Source of the DNA: Photobacterium alginatilyticum | Lineage (GTDB): Bacteria; Pseudomonadota; Gammaproteobacteria; Enterobacterales; Vibrionaceae | Assembly (NCBI RefSeq): GCF_009910675.1 | Contig: NZ_RSEJ01000007.1 | Location: 124,001 to 188,000, forward strand | Direction of reading: 5' to 3' | DNA: 64,000 nucleotides | Shown: positions 1 to 9,300 of the stretch, piece after piece | Layout of the letters: each line of letters begins with the position of its first letter | Position numbering within the stretch: the stretch's first letter is position 1 | Notes under the pieces: model-generated | Database searches by the model: none | What the model saw: only the letters and a program-made list of their open reading frames with translations | Told to the model about the DNA's origin: nothing | Position numbers and translations under genes: made by a program

Positions 1-73
1 CAAGTGCATCTGGCGTTTCTTCCGCAGCTCGCTTCAGGTGGCGACAGATATTGGCCTGATGCTCATCAGCCAT
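1..73 (-). CDS. oleC: OleC, N-terminal fragment (beta-lactone synthetase), cut by window edge
   Basis: Only the first 24 codons lie in the window; the gene continues beyond base 1. The reading frame opens with ATG at 73-71 and encodes MADEHQANICRHLKRAAEE, followed by TPDAL. This resembles the start of OleC proteins (N-I-x-R-H-L ... P-D-A-L), which are AMP-forming enzymes that turn the beta-hydroxy acid from OleA/OleD into a beta-lactone. A GAGG Shine-Dalgarno sequence lies about 10 bases upstream, inside the last codons of oleB. The gap to the oleB stop codon is 5 bases, so the two genes are almost certainly co-transcribed. The call rests on a short N-terminus plus operon position; the catalytic motifs are outside the window. 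Confidence 0.7.
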   Translation of the reverse strand, partial: MADEHQANICRHLKRAAEETPDAL

Positions 74-78
74 GTGGG

Positions 79-969
79 CTATACCTCGCTTTGCGGCGTA
101 TCGTTAAGAAAATCGGTGATCAGCGGGACGACTTCGTCACTCGCATCTTCAAGAATATAGTGGCCGCAATCGGCAAACTCATGCACCGTGGCATGCGGCA
201 TTCTCTCACGCCACTCTGCCAAGAAATGCTTGTCAAAGACAAAGTCTTTCAACCCCCAGCAGATTAATGTCGGCACCTGTGAGAAACTCGGTAGGCTTGC
301 GGCAATATCAGAGACGAGCTGATAGTTTCTGTCACCTTCGCGCAGCGGAATATCCTGAACAAAACGCAAGGTAGAGATCCGGTTTGCCCATGAATCAAAC
401 GGCGCTACATAAGCTTTACGCACTTCCGGGCTCATTGGTTTACGTTTTACACCCACATAGGATGCAATTGACGAAAAGGCATTGAAGCCACGCACCAGCC
501 CAGTACCTAATAACGTATTGCGGCAAATCCACAGTGCCCACGGGAAAGGCTTTGATTCGGGCAGGTGAAATGCGCCTGTGTTCAAGACCACCAGACGCTT
601 GATCCGATCAGGGTAGCGAGCAGCATACCCCATGCCGATCATTCCGCCCCAGTCATGAACCACCAGAGTGATGTTTTCCCGTACATCCAAGTGTTCCAGC
701 AACGCCTCAAGATCGTCGATACGGTTGCTCAGAGTATAATCATATCCATCATCATCCGGCTTATCGGACAAACCGCAGCCAATATGATCCGGCACGATAC
801 ACTGATGGTTATCGCTTAATGCTGTTACCAGATTACGGTAATAGAACGACCAGCTGGGATTACCATGAACCATCACAACAGGCTCGCCCTGCCCCTCATT
901 GAGGTAGTGGAGCTTATGACCATTGCGATCAAGAAAGTTGCGCTTAAAGGGAAACAATGTGTCTAACAT
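79..969 (-). CDS. oleB: OleB, alpha/beta-hydrolase of olefin synthesis (beta-lactone decarboxylase)
   Basis: This 296-residue protein has the haloalkane-dehalogenase type of alpha/beta-hydrolase fold. It shows the oxyanion motif HGNPSWSF, the nucleophile elbow VHDWGG with Asp near residue 106, and a C-terminal GHYILED catalytic histidine. In the ole pathway OleB removes CO2 from the beta-lactone made by OleC to give the cis-alkene. I start it at the ATG at 969: AAGGA lies 5 bases upstream, whereas the ATG at 975 directly abuts that Shine-Dalgarno sequence. It lies 39 bases after oleA and 5 bases before oleC. Alone it could pass for a haloalkane dehalogenase; the neighbours make OleB the better call. 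Confidence 0.82.
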   Translation of the reverse strand: MLDTLFPFKRNFLDRNGHKLHYLNEGQGEPVVMVHGNPSWSFYYRNLVTALSDNHQCIVPDHIGCGLSDKPDDDGYDYTLSNRIDDLEALLEHLDVRENITLVVHDWGGMIGMGYAARYPDRIKRLVVLNTGAFHLPESKPFPWALWICRNTLLGTGLVRGFNAFSSIASYVGVKRKPMSPEVRKAYVAPFDSWANRISTLRFVQDIPLREGDRNYQLVSDIAASLPSFSQVPTLICWGLKDFVFDKHFLAEWRERMPHATVHEFADCGHYILEDASDEVVPLITDFLNDTPQSEV

Positions 970-1008
970 GACCATCCTTATTATGTACTGTTTGGTAGTT
1001 AACGACTG

Positions 1009-2058
1009 CTACCACTTAAGGCCCAACATCATGCAGTTTAGCCCGCTCCCTATACCCAGGAAGCTTACATTGTTGCCCGGTTTCAAAAAGCCGTGATCAT
1101 GCGCCATCGCGGCGGTAACAGGCAAAGAAACACTGCCCATATTTCCCATCAGGCGATAGGTTGGGAATTCTTTACCAACAGGAATATTCAATGCATTTAG
1201 CACCTGTTTCCGGTTAGATGCCCCGACTTGGTGGCAAATAACCTTGTCGACCTGATCGACAACCCAGTTACGCTGCTCAAGAAAATGCTGCCAGGTATCT
1301 CGCGCCAGCTGAACCCCTTCCTTAAGCAGGCTCACACCGTCGGTACGCATATACTCACGGAACAACTGCGGCCCAACTTCCTGCAGGCCCCACTGGCAAA
1401 GATCGTGGTGTTCCGGTGCCGACAAATGACTCGCACCCAACAATTGGTGCTGACGTGTATTTTTAAGCGGCAGGCTACCATCAGTCAGCAACACAGCAAC
1501 AGCCCCCGAGCCACCGGTCAGCGTTGCCAGCGACTGGGCAAAGTTCTGCATGGTCGGTTCGGCCAGCATATGATCAATGGTGATATCGACAATATGACGG
1601 GCTGATTCACAAGAAACCACTAAGCCAGCTTTAATCTGTCCCAACTCGATACGGTTGGCGATATCCAGGATGCCGGAAAGCACACCCAGACAGGCGTTGC
1701 TGATATCGTAAATGGCAGTATTGTTCGACACACCCAGCTCAGAGGCAATTCGACAGGCGGTAGCCGGTTCGTGCTGATCGCGGCATACGCCGGTATATAT
1801 AACGGCACCCAGATCCTCGACTCTGACGCCCGTTTCATCGATCGATTTACGGGCTGCGGCCAGTGCGCCATCAGACAATACATGCCCCTTCGGCCACCAG
1901 CGGCGCTCTTCGATCCCGGTTAACGCGGCAAGCTGCCCCATCGGGATTCGGAATTTCTGATACAAAGGCGCTAAACGGGATTCAAGCTCAGAGCTTGTGA
2001 CCACTTGTGGTGCTAGCTCGTAAGCCAGACTATTGATAAAAACGCGGGAATATTTCAT
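1009..2058 (-). CDS. oleA: OleA, head-to-head acyl-CoA condensing enzyme (thiolase/KAS III fold)
   Basis: OleA joins two fatty acyl thioesters head to head into a 2-alkyl-3-oxo acid, the first step of long-chain olefin synthesis in the cytoplasm. The 349-residue protein has the thiolase fold of FabH. Its nucleophile is Cys123 in the motif SNACLGVLSG, a signature of OleA rather than FabH; VICHQVGASNR holds the active-site His, and GNMGSVSLP the Asn region. It is the first gene of a minus-strand operon oleA-oleB-oleC. The family normally also needs oleD, expected beyond the window. The start is the first ATG in the frame, with only a weak upstream purine stretch. The gene diverges from the thioesterase/pfa operon. 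Confidence 0.87.
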   Translation of the reverse strand: MKYSRVFINSLAYELAPQVVTSSELESRLAPLYQKFRIPMGQLAALTGIEERRWWPKGHVLSDGALAAARKSIDETGVRVEDLGAVIYTGVCRDQHEPATACRIASELGVSNNTAIYDISNACLGVLSGILDIANRIELGQIKAGLVVSCESARHIVDITIDHMLAEPTMQNFAQSLATLTGGSGAVAVLLTDGSLPLKNTRQHQLLGASHLSAPEHHDLCQWGLQEVGPQLFREYMRTDGVSLLKEGVQLARDTWQHFLEQRNWVVDQVDKVICHQVGASNRKQVLNALNIPVGKEFPTYRLMGNMGSVSLPVTAAMAHDHGFLKPGNNVSFLGIGSGLNCMMLGLKW

Positions 2059-2320
2059 TCAACTACTGTAACGGCTCACTATCTCGGTCCATACGGCACC
2101 GATCATCATTATTTATGCTTACTTGCGCGTCATTGGAGCAAGAAAAGAACGAGGATTCAATAAAAACTGCCAGATAACGAGATGTAGGCTGGCTCATATG
2201 ACCAGTACAAAAGATATTATGTCAAAGGCAAACCTCATGTAGAGTGCCACTCGTGATACTTATTCTTGCCTAGGCAGAAAAGTATAGAACACCTTATTGA
2301 TTTGAGAGACCGAAACCAAA
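2059..2320. promoter_or_regulatory. Divergent promoter region between ole and pfa-linked operons
   Basis: These 262 bases separate the start of oleA (minus strand) from the thioesterase gene (plus strand) and must hold both promoters. The sequence is rich in A and T near both ends. I could not identify convincing -35/-10 pairs or a named operator. It holds no open frame that looks coding. Confidence 0.45.
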
Positions 2321-2722
2321 ATGAGCAAGGTATATCACCACCCGGTACAAATTTATTACGAAGATACTGACCACTCAGGCGTGGTATACCACCCTAACTT
2401 TCTCAAATATTTCGAACGCGCCCGTGAACATGTTATTGATAGTGACAAGTTGGCGCGGCTATGGAACGAGCATGGGCTCGGGTTTGCGGTCTATAAGGCC
2501 AATATGACCTTCCAGGATGGTGTTGAGTTTGCAGAGATTTGCGATATTCGCACCACATTTACCCTGGACGGAAAGTATAAGACCCTGTGGCGTCAGGAAG
2601 TCTGGCGTCCTGGAGCCACCCGGGCTGCCGTTATCGGCGATATCGAAATGGTCTGCCTGGATAAAGAAAAGCGTTTGCAGCCTGTTCCCGAAGAAATCCT
2701 GCGCTCTATGATGGATGAATGA
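2321..2722 (+). CDS. Hot-dog acyl thioesterase, Orf6/YbgC type, linked to pfa genes
   Basis: This 133-residue cytoplasmic enzyme belongs to the 4-hydroxybenzoyl-CoA thioesterase (YbgC) family. The N-terminal motif YYEDTDHSGVVYHPNFLKYFER has the catalytic Asp and the helix typical of the hot-dog fold, and the length is normal. In Photobacterium profundum a thioesterase of this kind (Orf6) sits beside the pfa cluster and is thought to release finished polyunsaturated chains from the synthase ACPs. Here it lies 582 bases upstream of pfaA on the same strand. Whether it shares the pfa transcript is unclear. No strong Shine-Dalgarno sequence precedes the ATG; GAGAGACC is the nearest purine-rich stretch. 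Confidence 0.82.
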   Translation: MSKVYHHPVQIYYEDTDHSGVVYHPNFLKYFERAREHVIDSDKLARLWNEHGLGFAVYKANMTFQDGVEFAEICDIRTTFTLDGKYKTLWRQEVWRPGATRAAVIGDIEMVCLDKEKRLQPVPEEILRSMMDE

Positions 2723-3304
2723 TCCACGCTATTACGCCATTCCAGTAGCCTTTCAATCATGCTTATTTGCAAAAATGAGGTATAGGTCAAGTTTTGGTGA
2801 AAATCTGAGTATTTGCACTAAAACAGCTAAGTTAACCCATTAAATTCAACTGGTTATAAATATTGATAATACAATAAAACGGATTTCCGATTTTATAACT
2901 GGTCTGAAGAGATCCTACCTCCCCATTCAGGCGATTGTAACGAAAAGCGACCTCGGGTAGGCTGCTGAGCCATCAACGGACGTAGCTGGCTTTCATACTG
3001 GATGGTAAGTACCTCCTTTTCTGATAATCGCAGCAGAATTATGATGGATACGACTTATATGGATGAAAGCACTACCGCAAATCGTAGAATGTCAGGAATA
3101 TGCTACTGCTAATATGCACTTATCCATTTCTAGCAAATTCCAGCGCATTGCTACCGCCAATCACTTCCTAACTGGTGCCTTTCCACACCGGTTATTACCA
3201 TATTTATTACACTTCTACCGACTTGCTTCGAACCCGTTGCCTACGAGCAACATCCGCACCGAATATTTTGCACCCGATTTTCGGGTGTTCAGTGGAGACT
3301 CATA
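2723..3304. promoter_or_regulatory. Long leader/promoter region of pfaA
   Basis: The 582 bases between the thioesterase and pfaA contain no gene I trust. There is a small hairpin CGGA-TT-TCCG near 2880-2890, nested in an inverted repeat GTTATAAA...TTTATAAC. There is also an 80-codon open frame (3063-3305) of doubtful nature whose stop overlaps the pfaA start, and a perfect 7-bp hairpin at 3271-3287 just before the pfaA ribosome-binding site. No pfaR-like regulator gene is present, although related clusters often carry one here. The pfaA promoter is presumably inside this region, but I cannot place it. Confidence 0.5.
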
Positions 3305-3305
3305 A
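3063..3305 (+). CDS. Doubtful 80-residue ORF whose stop overlaps the pfaA start
   Basis: This frame runs from an ATG at 3063 to a TAA at 3303-3305, and the last base of the stop is the first base of the pfaA ATG (TAATG). That arrangement is typical of coupled genes, which is why I list it. The product is not recognised: it has no clear domain, signal peptide or repeats, and it is rich in His, Arg, Leu and Pro, as often seen in random frames. No good Shine-Dalgarno sequence precedes it. The perfect hairpin 3271-3287 falls inside it. It may be a leader ORF or simply untranslated leader. Confidence 0.15.
   Translation: MKALPQIVECQEYATANMHLSISSKFQRIATANHFLTGAFPHRLLPYLLHFYRLASNPLPTSNIRTEYFAPDFRVFSGDS
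3271..3287 (+). promoter_or_regulatory. Hairpin just upstream of the pfaA ribosome-binding site
   Basis: CACCCGA-TTT-TCGGGTG forms a perfect 7-bp stem with a 3-base loop. It ends 6 bases before the GGAGA Shine-Dalgarno sequence (3294-3298) of pfaA. No T-run follows, so it is not a terminator. Its position suits control of translation or protection of the mRNA 5' side, but this is inference. Confidence 0.4.
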
Positions 3306-6300
3306 TGAGCCAAACCCCAAACAACACGCCTGAATCGCAAGAAGACAAGCGACTCAACAAGCGTTTGAAAGACATGCCAATCGCTATTGTTGGTATGGCA
3401 AGTATCTTTGCGAACTCACGCTACCTGAACAAATTCTGGGATCTGATCAGCGAAAAGATTGACGCGATCACCGAAGTGCCTGAAACACACTGGCGTCCTG
3501 CAGACTACTACGATGCGGATAAGAGCACCCCGGATAAATCTTACTGCAAACGTGGCGGCTTCATGCCGGAAGTAGACTTCAACCCAATGGAGTTTGGCCT
3601 ACCGCCAAATATTCTTGAATTAACAGATACCTCTCAGCTTCTTTCGCTAATCGTGGCCAAAGAAGTCTTGGCCGATGCCAAACTGCCGGCAGATTACGAC
3701 CGCGATAAGATAGGTATTACACTCGGTGTTGGTGGCGGCCAGAAGATCAGCCAGAGCCTGAATGCCCGCCTTCAGTACCCTGTTCTAAAGAAAGTATTCA
3801 AAAATAGCGGGATCAGTGACGAAGACAGCGAGATGCTGATCAAAAAGTTCCAAGATCAGTACATTCACTGGGAAGAAAACTCATTCCCGGGCTCGCTGGG
3901 CAATGTCATCGCGGGCCGTATCGCAAACCGCTTTGATCTTGGCGGTATCAACTGCGTCGTCGACGCTGCCTGTGCCGGCTCCCTAGCTGCGCTTCGCATG
4001 GCCCTTGGCGAATTAGTCGACGGCCGCAGCGAGATGATGATCACCGGTGGCGTCTGTACCGACAACTCACCGACCATGTACATGAGCTTCTCCAAAACAC
4101 CGGCATTCACCACCAACGAAACCATTCAGCCGTTTGATATAGATTCAAAGGGGATGATGATTGGTGAAGGCATCGGTATGATCGCCCTGAAGCGCCTGGA
4201 AGATGCTGAACGCGATGGCGACCGTATCTACTCGGTTATCAAAGGTGTCGGCGCCTCTTCGGACGGTAAGTTCAAGAGTATCTACGCTCCACGCCCTGAA
4301 GGTCAGGCCAAAGCCCTCAAGCGAGCCTATGATGATGCTGGGTTCGCCCCTCATACCCTTGGCCTGCTAGAGGCCCACGGTACTGGAACCGCTGCAGGTG
4401 ACGTTGCAGAGTTCAAGGGCCTGAGCTCGGTATTCAGCGAAGATAATGACGAGAAGCAGCACATTGCACTGGGCTCGGTAAAATCGCAGATTGGCCATAC
4501 CAAATCGACAGCGGGAACAGCGGGCCTGATCAAGGCTGCACTGGCACTGCACCACAAGGTGCTGCCGCCGACAATCAATGTCACCAGCCCGAATCCGAAA
4601 CTAGAAATTGAAGATTCGCCTTTCTACCTCAACACCCAGACGCGTCCATGGATGCAGCGTGTTGATGGTACTCCGCGTCGTGCGGGTATCAGCTCATTTG
4701 GTTTTGGCGGTACCAACTTCCATGTCGTATTGGAAGAGTACACCCAGGAACATGCCCGGGGTGACAAGTACCGCCAACGTGAAGTTGCGCAAACATTGCT
4801 GTTCAGCGCAACATCTCGTGAGGCATTGCTTGCGAGCCTGAAAGAAACGGCAGCAAACATCGCAAGCAGTAAAACTGATCTAGCAGCACTGGCGAAGACT
4901 CAGGGCTTGCGCGGCATTGATACCACCCATTCACGTTTAGGCTTTGTCGCTAAATCCGATCAAGACCTCCAGGCTCAGCTAGGTCAGGCTATTTCAACGC
5001 TTGAGAAGCAGACGAAAGCACACTGGCAGCTACCAAACGGGATCAGCTACCGTGAATCAGCGCTTGTCTCTGAGCAAGGTTCGGCGAAAGTCGCTGCGCT
5101 CTTTGCCGGCCAGGGCTCACAATACCTCAATATGGGGCGTGAGCTGGCTTGTCATTACCCAGAAATGCGACAGCAACTCGCAAGCGCCGATCAGGTATTC
5201 GGCCAGAATAAAAAAACACCGTTATCACAGGTGCTTTTCCCTATCCCGGCTTTCAACAAGCAAGACACGGCTGCTCAGGAAGCCCTGTTAACCAATACCG
5301 CCAATGCGCAAAGTGCAATTGGTGTGGTTTCTATGGGTCAGTATCAATTGATGGCCCAGGCTGGTTTCAAAGCCGACATGGTCGCAGGCCACAGCTTTGG
5401 TGAGCTCAGCGCACTATGCGCATCAGGTGTTATTTCCCAGGAAGATTACTACCAGCTAGCGTTCCAGCGTGGCAATGCCATGGCTGCCAAACCTGCCGAA
5501 GGGGATAGCGGTACCATGTATGCCGTGATTCTCGAGGCAGATCAGCTAGCCGCCGTCGACACCTGCATCGGCGAGTTCGATGGTGTAAGCATCGCCAACT
5601 ACAATGCACCGACACAGCTGGTCATTGCAGGTCCGACAGACAAAGCTCAACTGGCCGCAAAAGCGCTGACAGAGCAAGGCTTCAAGGCCATCCCTCTACC
5701 GGTGTCCGGTGCCTTCCACACCCCATTGGTTGCCCACGCACAAAAACCATTTGCTGCCGCCATTGATAAAGCGACATTCAGTGCCCCGGCTCTGCCGCTT
5801 TATTCCAATGCAACCGGCGAGCTGTATAAGAGTGACGGCAAAGCTATCAAGAAGGCATTCAAGCAGCACATGCTGCAGTCTGTGCGTTTCAGCGCTCAGG
5901 TTGAGGCGATGTACGATGCCGGTGCCCGGGTCTTTATCGAGTTTGGCCCGAAGAATATTTTGCAGAAGCTGGTTGAGAAAACCCTAGCTGAGAAAATCTC
6001 GGGCGAGCAGGCAACAGAGCTTTGTACGATTAGCATCAACCCGAACCCGAAAGGTGATAGTGATCAGCAACTCCGCCTAGCCGCCGTTCAGCTCGCTGTT
6101 GCGGGTATTACGCTAGACAATATCGACCCGTATCAGGCCGACATCGCCCAGCCAAGCGCAACATCACCAATGAATATCAAACTCAATGCGACCAATTACA
6201 TCAGTGATACAACCCGAACCAAAATGGCCAAGTCATTGGCTACAGGAACGGTAAGTCCTGAAACTGAAATTGTCGAAAAAGTCGTTGAGAAAATTGTGGA

Positions 6301-9300
6301 AAAAGAAGTGATTAAAACCGAAATCCGCGAAGTACCGGTTGCCGCAGTGCAACCCGCTGAAGCTCCTGCAACAGCACCTGCACCTGCACCTGCACCTGCA
6401 CAGCCAGTCAACCAGACAACATCACCGCTTGCCACTGGCGATGCATCATTGCATGCATTCTTTGCAGCCCAACAGCAGGCCGCTGAACTTCACCAGCAAT
6501 TTTTGGCGATTCCGCAGCAATATGGTGATACTTTCACAACCTTGATGACAGAGCAGGCGAAGATGGCTGCTTCTGGTGTGGCTATCCCAGAGAGTCTGCA
6601 GCGCTCAATGGAAATGTTCCACCAGCATCAGGCAGAAACACTGAAAGCCCATGCGCATTACCTTGAACTTCAGGCAAAGAGCAATAGCTCTGCGCTAGGG
6701 TTGCTATCTTCACAACCTGTGTCACAGCCAGCTTCTGCGCCAACAGCAGTAGCTCCTGTTTCACGACCTGTTTCAGCACCGGTACAGCACGCTCCAGCAG
6801 CCCCTGTTGCTCAGGCACCACAAACTGTCGCAGCGACTCCAGCTCCGGTAACAGCACCAGAGCCAGTACAGGCCATCGCACCTGTTCAACAACCTGTGCA
6901 ATCAGCGACACCATCAATAACAACAACATCACAACCGGTAGCGCCTGCGCCAGTTCAAGCCACTGGACAAACCGACAATGCTGAAAACGTTATGCTGGAC
7001 GTCGTGGCAGAGAAGACCGGTTATCCGACAGAAATGCTCGATCTTGATATGGATATGGAAGCCGATCTGGGCATCGACTCCATCAAGCGTGTTGAGATCC
7101 TGGGCACGGTGCAAGAGCAGCTTCCTAGCCTGCCGGAACTGAACCCTGAAGATTTGGCTGAGTGCCGGACACTGCGCGAAATTGTCACCTACATGAACAG
7201 CAAGTTTCCGGCTGGCGCTGTATCAGCACCAGCACTAGAACCAGCAGCCGCGCCAGCATCAAATGGCCTTGATGCAACGCAAGTTCAAACCACCATGCTG
7301 GAGGTTGTCGCAGACAAGACAGGTTACCCGACCGAAATGCTGGATCTAGAGATGGATATGGAAGCCGACCTGGGCATCGATTCCATTAAGCGCGTTGAGA
7401 TCCTGGGGACAGTTCAAGATCAGCTACCTACTCTGCCAGAATTAAACCCGGAAGATCTGGCTGAGTGCCGTACCCTAGGTGAAATCGTCACCTACATGAA
7501 CAGCAAGCTACCGGCTTCTGTACCAGCAACTGCCATTGCTCCTGTAACAACACCAGTAACAGCAGCTGCACCGAGTGGCCTGGATGCGGCTCAAGTTCAG
7601 AGCACCATGCTAGACGTTGTCGCAGACAAGACTGGCTACCCAACCGAGATGCTTGACCTGGCGATGGATATGGAAGCCGATCTCGGCATCGATTCCATCA
7701 AGCGCGTTGAGATCTTAGGTACCGTACAGGATCAACTGCCAACGCTGCCTGAGCTAAACCCTGAAGATCTGGCTGAGTGTCGTACGCTTGGCGAAATCGT
7801 TGACTACATGAACAGCAAGCTACCTGCAGTGGCAATATCTGCAGCGCCTGCCTCAACAACCTCGGCTACAGCAACCGCACCGGTATCAGCACCTGCAGCA
7901 AGCGGTCTGGATGCGGCCCGAGTACAGAGCACCATGCTAGACGTTGTTGCAGACAAAACTGGCTACCCGTCAGAGATGCTCGACTTGGCGATGGATATGG
8001 AAGCCGATCTTGGCATCGACTCTATCAAGCGAGTTGAGATCCTAGGTACCGTTCAAGACCAGCTACCGACTCTTCCGGAACTGAACCCTGAAGATCTGGC
8101 CGAGTGTCGCACACTGGGCGAAATCGTTGACTACATGAACAGCAAACTGCCTGCAGCGCCTGTATCGACAACAGCAACGGTAGAAACGCCAGCACCAGTA
8201 GCAACTCCAGTTGCATCAAACGGCCTAGATGCGGCACATGTGCAAAGCACCATGCTGGATGTTGTTGCAGACAAAACCGGCTACCCGGCAGAAATGCTCG
8301 ACCTGGCGATGGATATGGAAGCTGACCTGGGCATCGATTCCATCAAACGTGTAGAAATCTTGGGCACGGTTCAAGACCAGCTACCGACACTGCCGGAGCT
8401 TAATCCTGAAGATTTGGCAGAGTGCCGGACACTGGGCGAGATCGTTACCTATATGCAAAGCAAGCTATCAGGTTCCGCAGCTGCAGCCCCGGTGGTTGAA
8501 GCCATTGTTAAAACAGTAACTGAAGTAGCAAACGTAGAGCTTCCTCCTCACAATGAGGTGGCGCTAAAAAAGTTACCAGCGGTAGATAAACTAACAGACT
8601 GTTTTTCCGAAGACGCATGTATCGTGATCACCGATGACGGTCACAATGCCGGCGTTCTGGCAGAAAAGCTCAGTGCTCATGGCCTTGACGTTGCCGTAGT
8701 ACGCAGTCCTCTATCTGCCGCTTCACCACTGAACAGCGAAATTGCCAGCTACCCGTTAGCCAGTATCGATGAAGCCGGCGTAAAAGCCGTCATCGCAGAA
8801 ATTGAAAACAAGCACAAAGCAATTGGTGGATTCATTCACCTCCAGCCGGTTACGGCAGATGCTCAAGCAGACAGCGCAGAAATAGCATTGAACGGCGATG
8901 CGAAACAAAGCATTTCAGTCGCGTTCTTGTTTGCCAAATTGCTTCATACTCAGCTGAACAGTTCGTCGACATCAGGCCGTCACTGCTTCTTTACTGTCAG
9001 CCGCATCGATGGTGGTTTTGGCTACCGCGATGCTGAGCAGCTAGCCAAGGCAGAACTGAACCAGGCAGCATTGTCTGGCCTGACGAAAACATTAAGCCAC
9101 GAGTGGCCGAACGTGTTCTGTCGAGCTTTAGATATTGCTCCTGCTGTTGATGCGCGTCACCTTGCTGAAGCCATCACTGCTGAACTTTTTGATATTGATA
9201 CTCAAGCAGTCGAAGTCGGCTTTTATGAACCCAATAACGGTGAATCAGGTCGAGCAACCTTAACGGCTGTAGAGGCCGGGGCTGCACAAACGAAAAACGC

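Noticed and set aside
6582..6932. 116-codon minus-strand frame inside pfaA rich in Leu, Val and Gln
   Set aside because: It is the reverse strand of the Pro/Ala/Gln-rich linker of PfaA; low complexity, no ribosome-binding site, and the plus-strand gene is certain.
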